A DNA stretch of 64,000 bases, from assembly GCF_042237075.1 (NCBI RefSeq), contig NZ_JBCGDC010000006.1, positions 53,922 through 117,921 on the forward strand. Direction: 5' to 3'. Position 1 is the stretch's first letter, and every line of letters begins with the position of its first letter. The stretch is from Polymorphospora lycopeni. Its GTDB lineage: Bacteria > Actinomycetota > Actinomycetes > Mycobacteriales > Micromonosporaceae. The notes under the pieces were generated by a model. It did not search any database. It was not told the DNA's origin and worked only from the letters and a program-made list of their open reading frames with translations. A program made the position numbers and the translations under genes. This document shows positions 52,328 through 60,748 of the stretch, piece by piece.

Positions 52328-53006
52328 GGGCGGTACGGCCGAGCGGCCGGTGCGGATCCTGCTCGTCGACGACCAGCCGCTGCTGCGTACCGGCTTCCGG
52401 ATGGTGCTCGGCGCCGAGGACGACCTCGACATCGTCGGCGAGGCGGGCGACGGCGTCGAGGCCGTCGACCTGGCCCGCCGGCTGCTGCCCGACGTGGTCC
52501 TGATGGACATCCGGATGCCGAGGATGGACGGCGTCGCCGCGACCCGCGCCATCGTCGACGCGCGCCTGCCCGTACGGGTGCTCATCCTGACCACCTTCGA
52601 CCTCGACGAGTACGTCGTCGGCGCCCTCCGGGCCGGGGCGAGCGGCTTCCTGGCCAAGGACGTGCCCGCCGACGACCTGGTCACCGCGATCCGCACCGTC
52701 GCCGCCGGCGAGGCCGTCGTCGCACCCCGCATCCTCAAGCGCCTGCTCGACCAGTTCGCCGACACCCTGCCCGACCCGTCGGCGGCACCGCCCCGGGGCC
52801 TGGACGTGCTGACCGAACGCGAACGCGAGGTCCTGATCCACGTGGCCCGCGGACTGTCCAACGCGGAGATCGCCCGCGCGCTGACGGTCAGCGAGACGAC
52901 GATCAAGACACATGTCGGGCACGTACTCACCAAGCTCGGCCTGCGCGACCGGGTGCAGGCGGTCGTCATGGCGTACGAGACGGGCCTGGTCCGCCCCGGC
53001 GCCTGA
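52305..53006 (+). CDS. NarL/FixJ-type response regulator
   Basis: The 233-residue regulator has a receiver domain with acidic pair VDDQ (22-23), phospho-acceptor Asp68 (VVLMDIRMPRMDG), Thr and Lys switch residues in LILTTFDLDEY and GFLAKDVPADD, and a LuxR HTH (LTEREREVLIHVARGLSNAE then ALTVSETTIKTHVGHVLTKL). It is the partner of the upstream kinase. GTG at 52305 lies within the 23-bp repeat; the first ~15 residues (VTERSEGTGGTAERP) are thus repeat-derived rather than domain sequence. Confidence 0.94.
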   Translation: MTERSEGTGGTAERPVRILLVDDQPLLRTGFRMVLGAEDDLDIVGEAGDGVEAVDLARRLLPDVVLMDIRMPRMDGVAATRAIVDARLPVRVLILTTFDLDEYVVGALRAGASGFLAKDVPADDLVTAIRTVAAGEAVVAPRILKRLLDQFADTLPDPSAAPPRGLDVLTEREREVLIHVARGLSNAEIARALTVSETTIKTHVGHVLTKLGLRDRVQAVVMAYETGLVRPGA

Positions 53007-53409
53007 CCCCGTCCGGCGCGGCCTGGCCCGGGCCGGCGGACGACGACCCGACCCCGGCCGGCGGACACCTCCCCGACCCCGACCGGCGGACACCTCGAGG
53101 ATGAGCCGGCATCGCCCGCCGTACTCCGCGGGTCGTAGCCGGACACCACGACCGACGTACCGCAGGACCGTTCCCGCGCACGACGGCACCGCCGCCGGCG
53201 GGCAATAGCGTGTTTCCAACGGCTCTCAGGGGCAACCCTGAGCACCGCTCGGGGCCGACCCGCACCGAGAAATCCGCGACCGGTCCGCCCCAGGTCGGAC
53301 GTACCGGCCGCCGGCCGCCCCGAGGATGGAAGCTGCCGGCCGGACCGACGGTCCGGCCGGTCCAGAGCATTCGACGGCCGCGCCACACGAACGTGACGAT
53401 GGAGGAGCA
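53007..53409. other. Intergenic region before MacB-type transporter
   Basis: No gene is supported in 403 bp. GACCCCG(G/A)CCGGCGGACACCTC is directly repeated at 53050-53071 and 53075-53096. CTCAGGG-gcaa-CCCTGAG (53225-53242) is a 7-bp hairpin and could be an operator or leader structure. TAGCGT is at 53207-53212. GGAGGAG precedes the ATG at 53410. Confidence 0.45.
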
Positions 53410-54177
53410 ATGACGCCGACCGACCCCCGCCGCCCCCAGGTGGCAGCCCGGGCGAGCGACGTATGGAGGGTGTACGGAACCGGTGAGGCCCAGGTCGTCG
53501 CGCTGCGCGGGGTGACCGCCGAGTTCGAGCGTGGTGCCTTCACCGCCATCATGGGCCCGTCCGGATCAGGCAAGTCGACCCTGATGCACTGCCTCGCCGG
53601 ACTCGACACCGTCACCCGTGGCGAGGTCTTCGTCGGCGACACCAAGGTCACCGGCCTCAACGACAGCGGCCTCACCAAGCTGCGCCGCGACAAGATCGGC
53701 TTCATCTTCCAGCAGTTCAACCTGCTGCCGACGCTCAGCGCCCAGGAGAACATCCTGCTGCCGCTGTCGATCGCCGGTCGCAAGCCCGACCCGGCCTGGT
53801 ACGACACCGTGATCGACACCGTCGGCCTGCGCGACCGCCTCAGCCACCGCCCCGCCCAGCTCTCCGGCGGGCAGCAGCAGCGGGTCGCCTGCGCCCGCGC
53901 CCTCGTCGCCCGGCCCGAGGTCATCTTCGCCGACGAACCCACCGGAAACCTCGACTCCCGCGCCGGTGCGGAGGTCCTCAACTTCCTGCGCAACTCCGTA
54001 CGCGAACACGGCCAGACGATCGTCATGGTCACCCACGACCCGGTCGCCGCCTCGCACGCCGACCGCGTCGTCTTCCTCGCCGACGGACAACTCGTCTCCG
54101 AACTGTTCGACCCGACCCCGGAAACCGTGCTCGACACCATGAAGCGCCTGGACGTGCTCGTCGAGGCGGCCCGCTGA
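53410..54177 (+). CDS. MacB/LolD-type ABC ATPase
   Basis: The 255-residue ATPase has Walker A GPSGSGKST, Q-loop IFQQFNLLPTLSAQEN, signature LSGGQQQRVACARAL, Walker B VIFADEPTGNLD and H-loop MVTHDPVAA, the exact pattern of the LolD/FtsE/MacB class. It drives mechanotransmission rather than classic substrate passage. Its stop codon overlaps the permease ATG by one base (TGATG). The two-component system upstream may control it. Confidence 0.93.
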   Translation: MTPTDPRRPQVAARASDVWRVYGTGEAQVVALRGVTAEFERGAFTAIMGPSGSGKSTLMHCLAGLDTVTRGEVFVGDTKVTGLNDSGLTKLRRDKIGFIFQQFNLLPTLSAQENILLPLSIAGRKPDPAWYDTVIDTVGLRDRLSHRPAQLSGGQQQRVACARALVARPEVIFADEPTGNLDSRAGAEVLNFLRNSVREHGQTIVMVTHDPVAASHADRVVFLADGQLVSELFDPTPETVLDTMKRLDVLVEAAR

Positions 54178-56726
54178 TGCTGCGCGCGACCCTGAAGAGC
54201 CTGCTCGCCCGCAAGGTGCGGCTGGTCCTCTCCGGCCTGGCCGTGGTGCTGGGCGTGATGTTCGTGTCGGGGGCGTTCGTGCTCACCGACACCCTGGGCC
54301 GCTCATTCGACTCGGTGTTCGCCGACGCGTACGCCGGCGTCGACGTCAACGTCGCCGGCAAGCCCAAGGTCTCCGCCGGCGAGTTCGGCGGCGAAGCCGT
54401 CACGCCGCCGCTGCCCGCCGCCACCGTCGAGCAGGTCCGCGCCGTATCCGGCGTCGCCGGGGCCACCGGCGTCGTCGCCGCCGACGGCGCCCGCCTCATC
54501 GGCGCCAACGGCAAGGTCGTCGCCTCGTTCGGGCCGCCGCAGCTCGGCGAGAACTGGCTCGGCGAGAACGACCTGGTGAAACTGCGCGAGGGGCGCGGCC
54601 CGCAGGCCGACGACGAGATCGTCGTCAACGCCGGGCTCGCCGAGGCCGGCAAGGTCGCCGTCGGCGACCGGGTCGGCGTACTCACCCTCGAACCCCGCCG
54701 CGACTTCACCGTCGTCGGCGTCTTCGAATACAGCGGCGGCCGGGACAGCATCGGCGGCGCGCACGAGATCTTCTTCACCGAACCCGTCGCCCAGCAGCTC
54801 ATGCTCGGCGAGACCGGCGTCTACAACAGCATCACCGTCACCACCGCCGACGGCGTCACCGCCCAGGAGCTGCGGGACCGGCTCGCCGCCACCCTCGGCG
54901 CCGACTACGACGTCAAGACCGGCGAACAGCTCTCCGCCGACAGCGCCGCCGGTCTCAAGGAGGGTCTGTCGTTCTTCAACCAGATCCTGCTCGGCTTCGC
55001 CGGCATCGCCCTGCTGGTCGGCACGTTCCTGATCCTCAACACCTTCTCGATCATCGTGGCGCAGCGGACCCGGGAACTCGCCCTGATGCGCGCCATCGGG
55101 GCCAGCGGCCGGCAGGTCATCCGGTCCGTACTGGTCGAGGCCGTGGTCGTCGGTCTGATCGCGTCGGTCCTCGGCCTCGCCGCCGGCGTCGGCGTCGGCG
55201 CCCTGCTGGCGTACGTCGCCGGCCAGTTCATCGGCGGCCTCACCCTGGCCAGCATCGCCGTACCGGCCAGCGCCGTCATCAGCTCCTTCGCCGTCGGCAT
55301 CCTGATCACCGTCGTCGCCGCCCTGCTCCCGGCGCTACGGGCCGCCCGGATCCCACCGATCGCCGCGATGCAGGACGTCGCCACCCCGGACCGGCCGCTG
55401 ACCCGGATCACCGTCGCCGGAGCCGTCGTCACCGCCATCGGCGCCGCCCTGCTGGCGCTCGGCCTCACCGGCAACGCCGGCGGCAACACCCTGGCCGCCG
55501 TCTTCGGCGGAGTCCTCGCCTCGTTCGTCGGCGTCGCCCTGCTGACCCCGGTCGTCAGCCGGCCGGTGGTGTCCCTGCTCGGCCGGCTCTTCGCCTGGTC
55601 GGTGCCGGGCAAGCTCGGCCGGCTCAACTCCGGCCGCAACCCGCGCCGGACCGCCATCACCGCCGCCGCCCTGATGATCGGCATCGCGCTCGTCACCGGC
55701 GTCACCGTCATCCTCGACTCGGCCAAGACCAGCCTCTCTGCCCAGGCCGAGGAGACCATCAACGCCGAACTGGTCGTGTCGGGGATCCAGACCGGTCCCC
55801 GCCCGCCGAGCTTCGACCCGGCGGTCGTCGACCAGGCCGCCGCCCTGCCCGGGGTCGCCGGCGTCGTGGGCCTCTACAACGACGCCGCCCTGGTCGACGG
55901 CGAACAGACCTGGGTCATCGCCGCCACCGACATGGCCGTGGCGCGCGACATCTACACCGCCACGCCGGACTCCGGCACCCTGGACACGCTGCGCCCCGAC
56001 CAGGTCGTGCTCAGCACTCCCACCGCCACCGAACGCGGCCTGTCGGTCGGCGACCAGATCACCGTGCAACTGTCGCGCGGCGAACCGCACACCTACACCG
56101 TCTCCGCGATCGTCCCGCAGGACCGGCTGCCCGGCTCGATCGTGCTGCCCCGCGAGGCGGCGGCCGACTTCGCGATCCCGCAGCCGATCATGGCGTTCGT
56201 ACGCCTCGACGAGGGCACCTCGGTCGAATCGGTCCAGCCGGCGCTGGAGGCCCTCGTCGCCGACAGCCCCGAGGTGGCGGTCGCCGACCGCAGCTCCTTC
56301 ATCGCGCAGCAGGCCAGCCAGTTCGACGTCATCCTCCAGATGATCCAGATCCTGCTGGCGCTGGCCATCGTGATCGCGGTGCTCGGCATCGTCAACACGC
56401 TCGCCCTGTCCATGCTGGAACGTACCCGGGAACTGGGCCTGCTGCGGGCGATCGGCCTGCGCCGACCGCAACTGGTCCGCATGGTCACCGTCGAGGCCGT
56501 CGTCATCTCGGTCTTCGGGGCGCTGCTCGGCGTCGTCGTCGGTCTCGGCCTGGGCTCGGCCGTCACGTACGCCCTGCGCGACGAGGGCATCACCGACCTG
56601 GTGCTGCCGTGGGGTCAGATGGCGCTGTTCCTGGCCCTGGCAGCGGTCATCGGCGTGATCGCGGCCGCGCTGCCGGCCCTGCGGGCGGCCCGGATCAACG
56701 TGCTGGGCGCGATCGCCCACGACTGA
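54177..56726 (+). CDS. FtsX/MacB-like ABC permease, two-repeat type
   Basis: The 849-residue membrane protein has an N-terminal helix (VRLVLSGLAVVLGVMFVSGAF), a MacB-PCD extracytoplasmic domain, and a first FtsX domain (ALLVGTFLILNTFSIIVAQR to ITVVAALLPALRAARIPPIAAM). A second linked half with its own extracytoplasmic domain and FtsX domain follows (VIAVLGIVNTLALSMLERTR to ALPALRAARINVLGAIAHD). This duplicated layout is usual in Gram-positive exporters of peptides, antibiotics or lipoproteins. Substrate unknown. Confidence 0.92.
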   Translation: MLRATLKSLLARKVRLVLSGLAVVLGVMFVSGAFVLTDTLGRSFDSVFADAYAGVDVNVAGKPKVSAGEFGGEAVTPPLPAATVEQVRAVSGVAGATGVVAADGARLIGANGKVVASFGPPQLGENWLGENDLVKLREGRGPQADDEIVVNAGLAEAGKVAVGDRVGVLTLEPRRDFTVVGVFEYSGGRDSIGGAHEIFFTEPVAQQLMLGETGVYNSITVTTADGVTAQELRDRLAATLGADYDVKTGEQLSADSAAGLKEGLSFFNQILLGFAGIALLVGTFLILNTFSIIVAQRTRELALMRAIGASGRQVIRSVLVEAVVVGLIASVLGLAAGVGVGALLAYVAGQFIGGLTLASIAVPASAVISSFAVGILITVVAALLPALRAARIPPIAAMQDVATPDRPLTRITVAGAVVTAIGAALLALGLTGNAGGNTLAAVFGGVLASFVGVALLTPVVSRPVVSLLGRLFAWSVPGKLGRLNSGRNPRRTAITAAALMIGIALVTGVTVILDSAKTSLSAQAEETINAELVVSGIQTGPRPPSFDPAVVDQAAALPGVAGVVGLYNDAALVDGEQTWVIAATDMAVARDIYTATPDSGTLDTLRPDQVVLSTPTATERGLSVGDQITVQLSRGEPHTYTVSAIVPQDRLPGSIVLPREAAADFAIPQPIMAFVRLDEGTSVESVQPALEALVADSPEVAVADRSSFIAQQASQFDVILQMIQILLALAIVIAVLGIVNTLALSMLERTRELGLLRAIGLRRPQLVRMVTVEAVVISVFGALLGVVVGLGLGSAVTYALRDEGITDLVLPWGQMALFLALAAVIGVIAAALPALRAARINVLGAIAHD

Positions 56727-56767
56727 TCCGGCACGGACTCTCCCGAGGCACGGCGGGGGTCGGGAGG

Positions 56768-56800
56768 GCGGGGCGGCGTTCCGGGGGGACGCCGCCCCGC
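56768..56800 (+). terminator. GC-rich hairpin after the ABC permease
   Basis: GCGGGGCGGCGT (56768-56779) and ACGCCGCCCCGC (56789-56800) pair perfectly around a 9-nt G-rich loop, 42 bp beyond the permease stop. No T-run follows. The assembly gap starts 32 bp later. Confidence 0.7.
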
Positions 56801-56971
56801 GTCGTGCCGGGCGGCGGTCGACGCGGCCGGCCNNNNNNNNNNNNNNNNNNNNNNNNNNNNNNNNNNNNNNNNNNNNNNNNNNNNNNNNNNNNNNNNNNNN
56901 NNNNNNNNNNNNNNNNNNNNNNNNNNNNCGCCGCCCCGCGTCGTGCCGGGCGGCGGTCGACGCGGCCGGCC
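56790..56971. other. Assembly gap (96 N) flanked by identical 43-bp ends
   Basis: N fills 56833-56928. The 43 bp before it (56790-56832) and after it (56929-56971) are identical, as happens when two contigs that overlap are joined by a gap. The true sequence probably contains this stretch once and no missing bases, but a real repeat cannot be excluded. Confidence 0.8.
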
Positions 56972-57008
56972 GTGTGGGGTCGGCCGCGCGGAGGCCGGCC
57001 GCGCGGGG

Positions 57009-57686
57009 TCAGCTGGGCAGTTCCAGCGGCGTCAGCAGGCTGGTCAGCAGGTCCAGGTCCGCCGCGGTCAGCGTCTCCAGCAGGCGTACGCCGAGCGCCG
57101 GGTCCAGCGGCGCCTCGCCCCGTACGGCCAGCACCGCCGCACCGGCGGCGAGCGCGCTGGCCACCCCGCTCGGCGAGTCCTCGATCGCCACACAGCGGTC
57201 CACCGGCACGCCGAGCATCCGCGCCGCGGTCACGTAGGGCTCCGGGTCGGGCTTGGCGGCGCCGACCTCGTCACCGCAGACCACCACGTCGAAGCTGTCC
57301 CGCCCCAGCGTGTCGAGCGCCACCTCGACCAACTGCCGGGCGGTGGAGGTGACCAGGGCGGTCGGGATCCCGGCGGCGCGTACGGCCCGCAGGAGGGCCA
57401 GGGCGCCGGGCCGCCACTCCAGCCCGCCGACGAACAGTTCGGCGACCCGCCGGTGCAGGAACGCGATCCCCTCGGCCGGGTCGCGCCAGGGCTGGCCGAG
57501 GTCGTCGTGCAGGATCCGCATCGAGGTCGCCATCGCGCTGCCGACCATCGCCATCCGGGCCTGCGGCGACAGCACCCCGCCGTACTCGGTCGCCAGCTCG
57601 GTCATCGCCGCGTCCCACAGCTTCTCGCTGTCGACGAGGGTGCCGTCCATGTCGAACAGGACGGCGGCGACGCTCTTCGTGGTCAC
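57009..57686 (-). CDS. HAD phosphatase (beta-phosphoglucomutase-like subfamily)
   Basis: The 225-residue protein has complete HAD motifs: LFDMDGTLVDSEKLW, ALVTSTARQ, Lys in GAAKPDPEPY and AIEDSPSGVASALAAG. The helical cap between residues 20 and 90 marks the subfamily I/PGMB group, which dephosphorylates small sugar or nucleotide phosphates. GTG at 57686 is supported by GGAGGAG; the frame extends to 57848 without conservation. Confidence 0.9.
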   Translation of the reverse strand: MTTKSVAAVLFDMDGTLVDSEKLWDAAMTELATEYGGVLSPQARMAMVGSAMATSMRILHDDLGQPWRDPAEGIAFLHRRVAELFVGGLEWRPGALALLRAVRAAGIPTALVTSTARQLVEVALDTLGRDSFDVVVCGDEVGAAKPDPEPYVTAARMLGVPVDRCVAIEDSPSGVASALAAGAAVLAVRGEAPLDPALGVRLLETLTAADLDLLTSLLTPLELPS

Positions 57687-58038
57687 GACGGGTCTCTCCT
57701 CCGGGCCGGGTGCGGTCCAGTGTCGCCCGTACCGGCCGGTGGCCGCCCGGTCCCGCCGGCCAGGGTGACCGGCCTCACCCGCGCCGCGACGCCCGTCGGA
57801 CGCCTGCGGGCGACGCCGACCGGGCGTCGACGCCGGTGGCACGGCCAACCGTCCAGGGGCCGGGACCAGCGGTCCGGTGGTCGGGACGGCGCGGCCGTCG
57901 GGCCGCGCGCCGGTGTGGGACGTAGGCTGACGGTTGTGCGGGACGAAAGGTGCGCTCAGTGACCGGGCCGGACGTGACGGACCGGGAGCGGGCCACCGTC
58001 CGGCTCCGACCGACGATCGAACGCAGCAAGGAGATGCC
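57687..58038. promoter_or_regulatory. Divergent region with leaderless promoter and mini-ORF before PAC2
   Basis: TAGGCT (57923-57928) lies 7 nt before a GTG at 57936, the same leaderless layout used by many genes in this window. That GTG opens only an 8-codon frame. The remainder of the 352-bp region contains no supported gene. Confidence 0.5.
57936..57962 (+). CDS. 8-codon leaderless leader ORF upstream of PAC2
   Basis: GTG at 57936 to TGA at 57960-57962 encodes MRDERCAQ, 7 nt after the TAGGCT box. It ends 76 nt before the PAC2 GTG, in another frame. If transcription begins at this GTG, the first ribosomes translate this peptide and it could act as a leader or attenuator (it has a Cys near its end). 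Confidence 0.35.
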   Translation: MRDERCAQ

Positions 58039-58908
58039 GTGAGCGAGTTCGATGGGCTGCCGGTGCTGCGGTCGCCCGTGGCGATCGCGGCCTTCGAGGG
58101 CTGGAACGACGCCGCCGACGCCTCGACGGCGGCGGTCGAGCACCTCGAACAGGTGTGGCAGGCGCGCCAGGTGACCGAGCTGGACCCGGAGGACTTCTAC
58201 GACTTCCAGGTCAGCCGCCCGACGATCGTACGGCCCGAGGGTGAGAATCCCCGCGTGGAGTGGCCGACGACCCGGTTCATGATCGCCAGCCCGGAGGGCA
58301 CCGACCGCGACGTGGTGCTGATCCGCGGGATCGAGCCGAGCATGCGCTGGCGGACGTTCTGCGAGCAGGTGCTCGAGGTCTGCCACAGCCTGGAGGTCAA
58401 CCGGGTGGTGCTGCTCGGCGCGCTGCTGGCCGACGTGCCGTACACCCGGCCACTGCCGATCAGTGGCAGCGCGTCGGACAAGGACGTGGCCGAGCGGTTC
58501 CAGCTCGTGCCGACCCGCTACGACGGGCCGACCGGGATCGTCGGGGTGCTCCAGGACGCGTGCAACCGGGCCGAGGTCGACGCGATGACGTTCTGGGTCC
58601 ACGTGCCGCACTACGCCAACAACCCGCCGTGCCCGAAGGCGACGCTGGCGCTGTTGCACCGGGTCGAGGACGTCCTCGACCTGCCCGTGCCGATGGCCGA
58701 CCTGGCGGAGGAGGCGGCCGAGTGGGAGCAGCGGGTCCGCACCGCCGCCGAGCAGGACGCCGAGTTGGGCGAGTACGTCCGCGAGTTGGAGGAGCGGGTC
58801 GGTGACGCGGGCATCCAGCCGCTGACCGGCGACGAGATCGCGCAGGAGTTCGAGAAATACCTGCGTCGGCGGGGTGGTTCCGCCGGTCCGACGGCCGGAT
58901 CGTGGTGA
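58039..58908 (+). CDS. PAC2-family protein (proteasome-assembly-chaperone fold)
   Basis: The 289-residue protein has LRSPVAIAAFEGWNDAADASTAAVEHLEQVW, DFYDFQVSRPTIV, VLIRGIEPSMRWRTFCEQVLEV, VVLLGALLADVPYTRPLPISG and VHVPHYANNPPCPKATLALLH, matching the PAC2 family. Eukaryotic members help 20S assembly; bacterial ones are not shown to do so. Rv2125 of M. tuberculosis is the corresponding gene. GTG at 58039 follows AAGGAGATGCC. The acidic C-terminal ~80 residues form helices. Confidence 0.9.
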   Translation: MSEFDGLPVLRSPVAIAAFEGWNDAADASTAAVEHLEQVWQARQVTELDPEDFYDFQVSRPTIVRPEGENPRVEWPTTRFMIASPEGTDRDVVLIRGIEPSMRWRTFCEQVLEVCHSLEVNRVVLLGALLADVPYTRPLPISGSASDKDVAERFQLVPTRYDGPTGIVGVLQDACNRAEVDAMTFWVHVPHYANNPPCPKATLALLHRVEDVLDLPVPMADLAEEAAEWEQRVRTAAEQDAELGEYVRELEERVGDAGIQPLTGDEIAQEFEKYLRRRGGSAGPTAGSW

Positions 58909-58920
58909 TTCGCAGGGAGT

Positions 58921-58942
58921 AACTGTCAGATAGCTGACAGTT
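58921..58942. promoter_or_regulatory. Inverted repeat AACTGTCAG-N4-CTGACAGTT
   Basis: The 9-bp arms (58921-58929, 58934-58942) surround ATAG. It is AT-rich, lies 38 bp upstream of the methyltransferase ATG and 12 bp after PAC2. It is most likely an operator; a weak terminator for PAC2 is the alternative. Confidence 0.6.
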
Positions 58943-58979
58943 CCCGTCACCATACGCATCGAAGTGTTCACATGTCCGT

Positions 58980-59996
58980 ATGATCACTCCGACTCCCCTG
59001 ATGCGGCTCGTGACCGGTTTCTGGAGTTTCAAGACGTTCGCGACCGCGGTCGAACTCGACCTGTTCACCCGGCTCGCGGACGGCCGGACCGTCACGGTGC
59101 AGGAGATAGCCGACGAGCTGGGCATCGCCGAACGCCCCGCCGACCTGCTGCTCACCGCCTGCGCGTCACTCGACCTGCTGGAACGTGCCGGCGACGGCTA
59201 CCGCAACACGCAACTGGCCGAGGAGTTCCTGGTCGTCGGGCGGCCCTACTACTTCGGCGGGCAGGTCCGCTACTGCAACGAGCGGACCTACCTGCCCTGG
59301 CACCGGGTCGACCAGGCACTGCGGGACAACAAGCCGGTCACCTGGGACCCGCAGGCACAGGAGTCGCTGTTCACCACCGCCGACCCGGTCATGCTCGAAC
59401 TGTTCTGGGAGGCCATGTACTCCACGTCCCGGTTCACCGCCCGAGCCCTGGCCGAGGCGTACGACTTCAGCCCGTACCAGGCACTGCTCGACGTCGGCGG
59501 CGGATCCGGCGCCTTCCCGATCGAACTGTGCGGCCGGCACCCGAAACTGCGGGCGACCATCCTCGACCTGCCGCACGTGTGCACCCTCGCCGACGCCCAG
59601 ATCGCCGACGCGCGCCCGACCGACAACATCACCACGGTCGCCGGCGACTTCCTCACCGACGCGCCGCTACCCGCCGGACACGACGTGATCCTGCTGAGCA
59701 TGATCCTGCACGACTGGGACGAAGCCACCAACCTGGCCATCCTCGGCCGCTGCTTCGACGCCCTGCCGTCCGGCGGCGCCGTGGTGATCTGCGAACTGCT
59801 GCTCAACGACGACCGCACCGGGCCCGCGGACGCCGCCCTGATGGGCATGAACATGCTGGTGGAGACCGAGGGCGGCCGGAACTACTCCGGCGCGGAATAC
59901 CGCGACTGGCTGGCCCGGACCGGCTTCACCGACATCCGCGTCGTCCCCTTCGACGCCCCCGGCGCCAACGGCGCCGTCGTCGGCCGGCGCCCCTGA
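58980..59996 (+). CDS. SAM-dependent O-methyltransferase (family 2)
   Basis: The 338-residue protein has an N-terminal dimerisation/winged HTH domain (TFATAVELDLFTRLADGRTV and ELGIAERPADLLLTACASLDLL), then the Rossmann domain with LLDVGGGSGAFPIEL, motif II ATILDLPHVC, VAGDFLTDAPLPAGHDVILLSMILHDWDE with the His-Asp catalytic pattern, and NGAVVGRRP at the C-terminus. Such enzymes methylate phenolic or polyketide hydroxyls; no pathway genes are adjacent. No ribosome site is evident before ATG 58980. Confidence 0.9.
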   Translation: MITPTPLMRLVTGFWSFKTFATAVELDLFTRLADGRTVTVQEIADELGIAERPADLLLTACASLDLLERAGDGYRNTQLAEEFLVVGRPYYFGGQVRYCNERTYLPWHRVDQALRDNKPVTWDPQAQESLFTTADPVMLELFWEAMYSTSRFTARALAEAYDFSPYQALLDVGGGSGAFPIELCGRHPKLRATILDLPHVCTLADAQIADARPTDNITTVAGDFLTDAPLPAGHDVILLSMILHDWDEATNLAILGRCFDALPSGGAVVICELLLNDDRTGPADAALMGMNMLVETEGGRNYSGAEYRDWLARTGFTDIRVVPFDAPGANGAVVGRRP

Positions 59997-60016
59997 CCGG
60001 GGCCGTACACGTGCTG

Positions 60017-60056
60017 GTCCGGGCGGGCACCTCTGCCGGGTCGCGCCCGCCCGGAC
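60017..60056 (+). terminator. Terminator of the methyltransferase gene
   Basis: GTCCGGGCGGGC (60017-60028) is exactly inverted at 60045-60056, with a 16-nt loop, 20 bp after the stop, and is followed by GATTTTG. Confidence 0.7.
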
Positions 60057-60231
60057 GCTGGATTTTGTCAATCGAACATTTCACACCGGGCCGACGATCG
60101 GCCCGTGGCCGAATCGCGGGTGACGATACTTGACCTGTCGCATTCACGATTGACGACCCGGTTTCGGTCTGCCGCCCGCAGTTCAGCGTCAGCCCTCCCG
60201 GGGCCGCCTCTCCCCCGGGACCATCGTGGTG

Positions 60232-60451
60232 CGGATCGTCCCGTCGGCCCGGACCGGTGGTCGCCGGCGTCCCGCCGCCGTGCCGGTGCGCGGTACGCCC
60301 TCGCAGGTCGCCCGCCCGACAAGGAGACGTGGGTATTGGCGGGGGGGGGGNTGCGGATCGTCCCGTCGGCCCGGACCGGTGGTCGCCGGCGTCCCGCCGC
60401 CGTGCCGGTGCGCGGTACGCCCTCGCAGGTCGCCCGCCCGACAAGGAGACG
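60232..60451. other. Assembly join: ~99-bp duplication around a single N
   Basis: The sequence at 60232-60330 (TGCGGATCGTCCCGTCGG to AAGGAGACGT) is repeated at 60352-60451 with a single N at 60351. Copy 1 ends in TGGGTATTGGC and a run of about eleven G, which looks like degraded read-through into the hairpin that follows copy 2. The region probably exists once. Confidence 0.8.
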
Positions 60452-60511
60452 TTGATCTGGGCGGGAGTGACCTTACCCGGGATGGGTAAGGTCACTCCCG
60501 CCCAGATCAAC
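60451..60511. repeat. 61-bp palindromic element, copy B (intact)
   Basis: Arms of 28 bp (60451-60478 and 60484-60511) are perfect inverted repeats around GGGAT. The outer 13 bp of each arm, GTTGATCTGGGCG and CGCCCAGATCAAC, equal those of the diverged copy at 5254-5314, and total length is identical. The assembly broke exactly at its left end, as expected of a very stable hairpin. A REP-like or miniature mobile element is inferred. Confidence 0.85.
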
Positions 60512-60646
60512 AACAACGGCTGGCCGCAGTCCCGGTAGAACCGCCGATGATCGGTCTCGTTGCCACGATCACCTGGGACAGGCCGGATGGTCCGACGTCG
60601 ATGCCCCTACACATCTGCGCGCAATGACCGGGTGCGGGCCGCGAAC

Positions 60647-60689
60647 GTAGAACGTTTGTCGCCACCGGGGCGACAAGAAAACGTTCTAC
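60647..60689. repeat. Long bulged hairpin GTAGAACGTTT...AAACGTTCTAC
   Basis: GTAGAACGTTT (60647-60657) pairs with 60679-60689 and GTCGCC (60658-60663) with GGCGAC (60669-60674), leaving an AAGA bulge and an ACCGG loop. It is AT-richer than the surroundings and lies 140 bp downstream of the 61-bp element. It could be a terminator or another dispersed palindrome. Confidence 0.65.
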
Positions 60690-60736
60690 CGCCGATCGGC
60701 GTGTCGGGTGGGACGCCACACACCCCGTAGGGCATC

Positions 60737-60748
60737 CTAGGAACCTAG
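60737..60748. promoter_or_regulatory. Palindrome CTAGG-AA-CCTAG before GntR gene
   Basis: CTAGGAACCTAG is a perfect 12-bp palindrome 30 bp upstream of the GntR start; position and length suit an autoregulatory operator. Confidence 0.5.

Noticed and set aside
60068..60322. 84-codon minus-strand frame before the palindromic element
   Set aside because: Arg-rich, no ribosome site, and it crosses hairpins; no support as a gene.
60232..60451. True tandem duplication in the intergenic region
   Set aside because: The copies are separated by N and the first ends in a low-quality-looking G-run; contig overlap explains it better.
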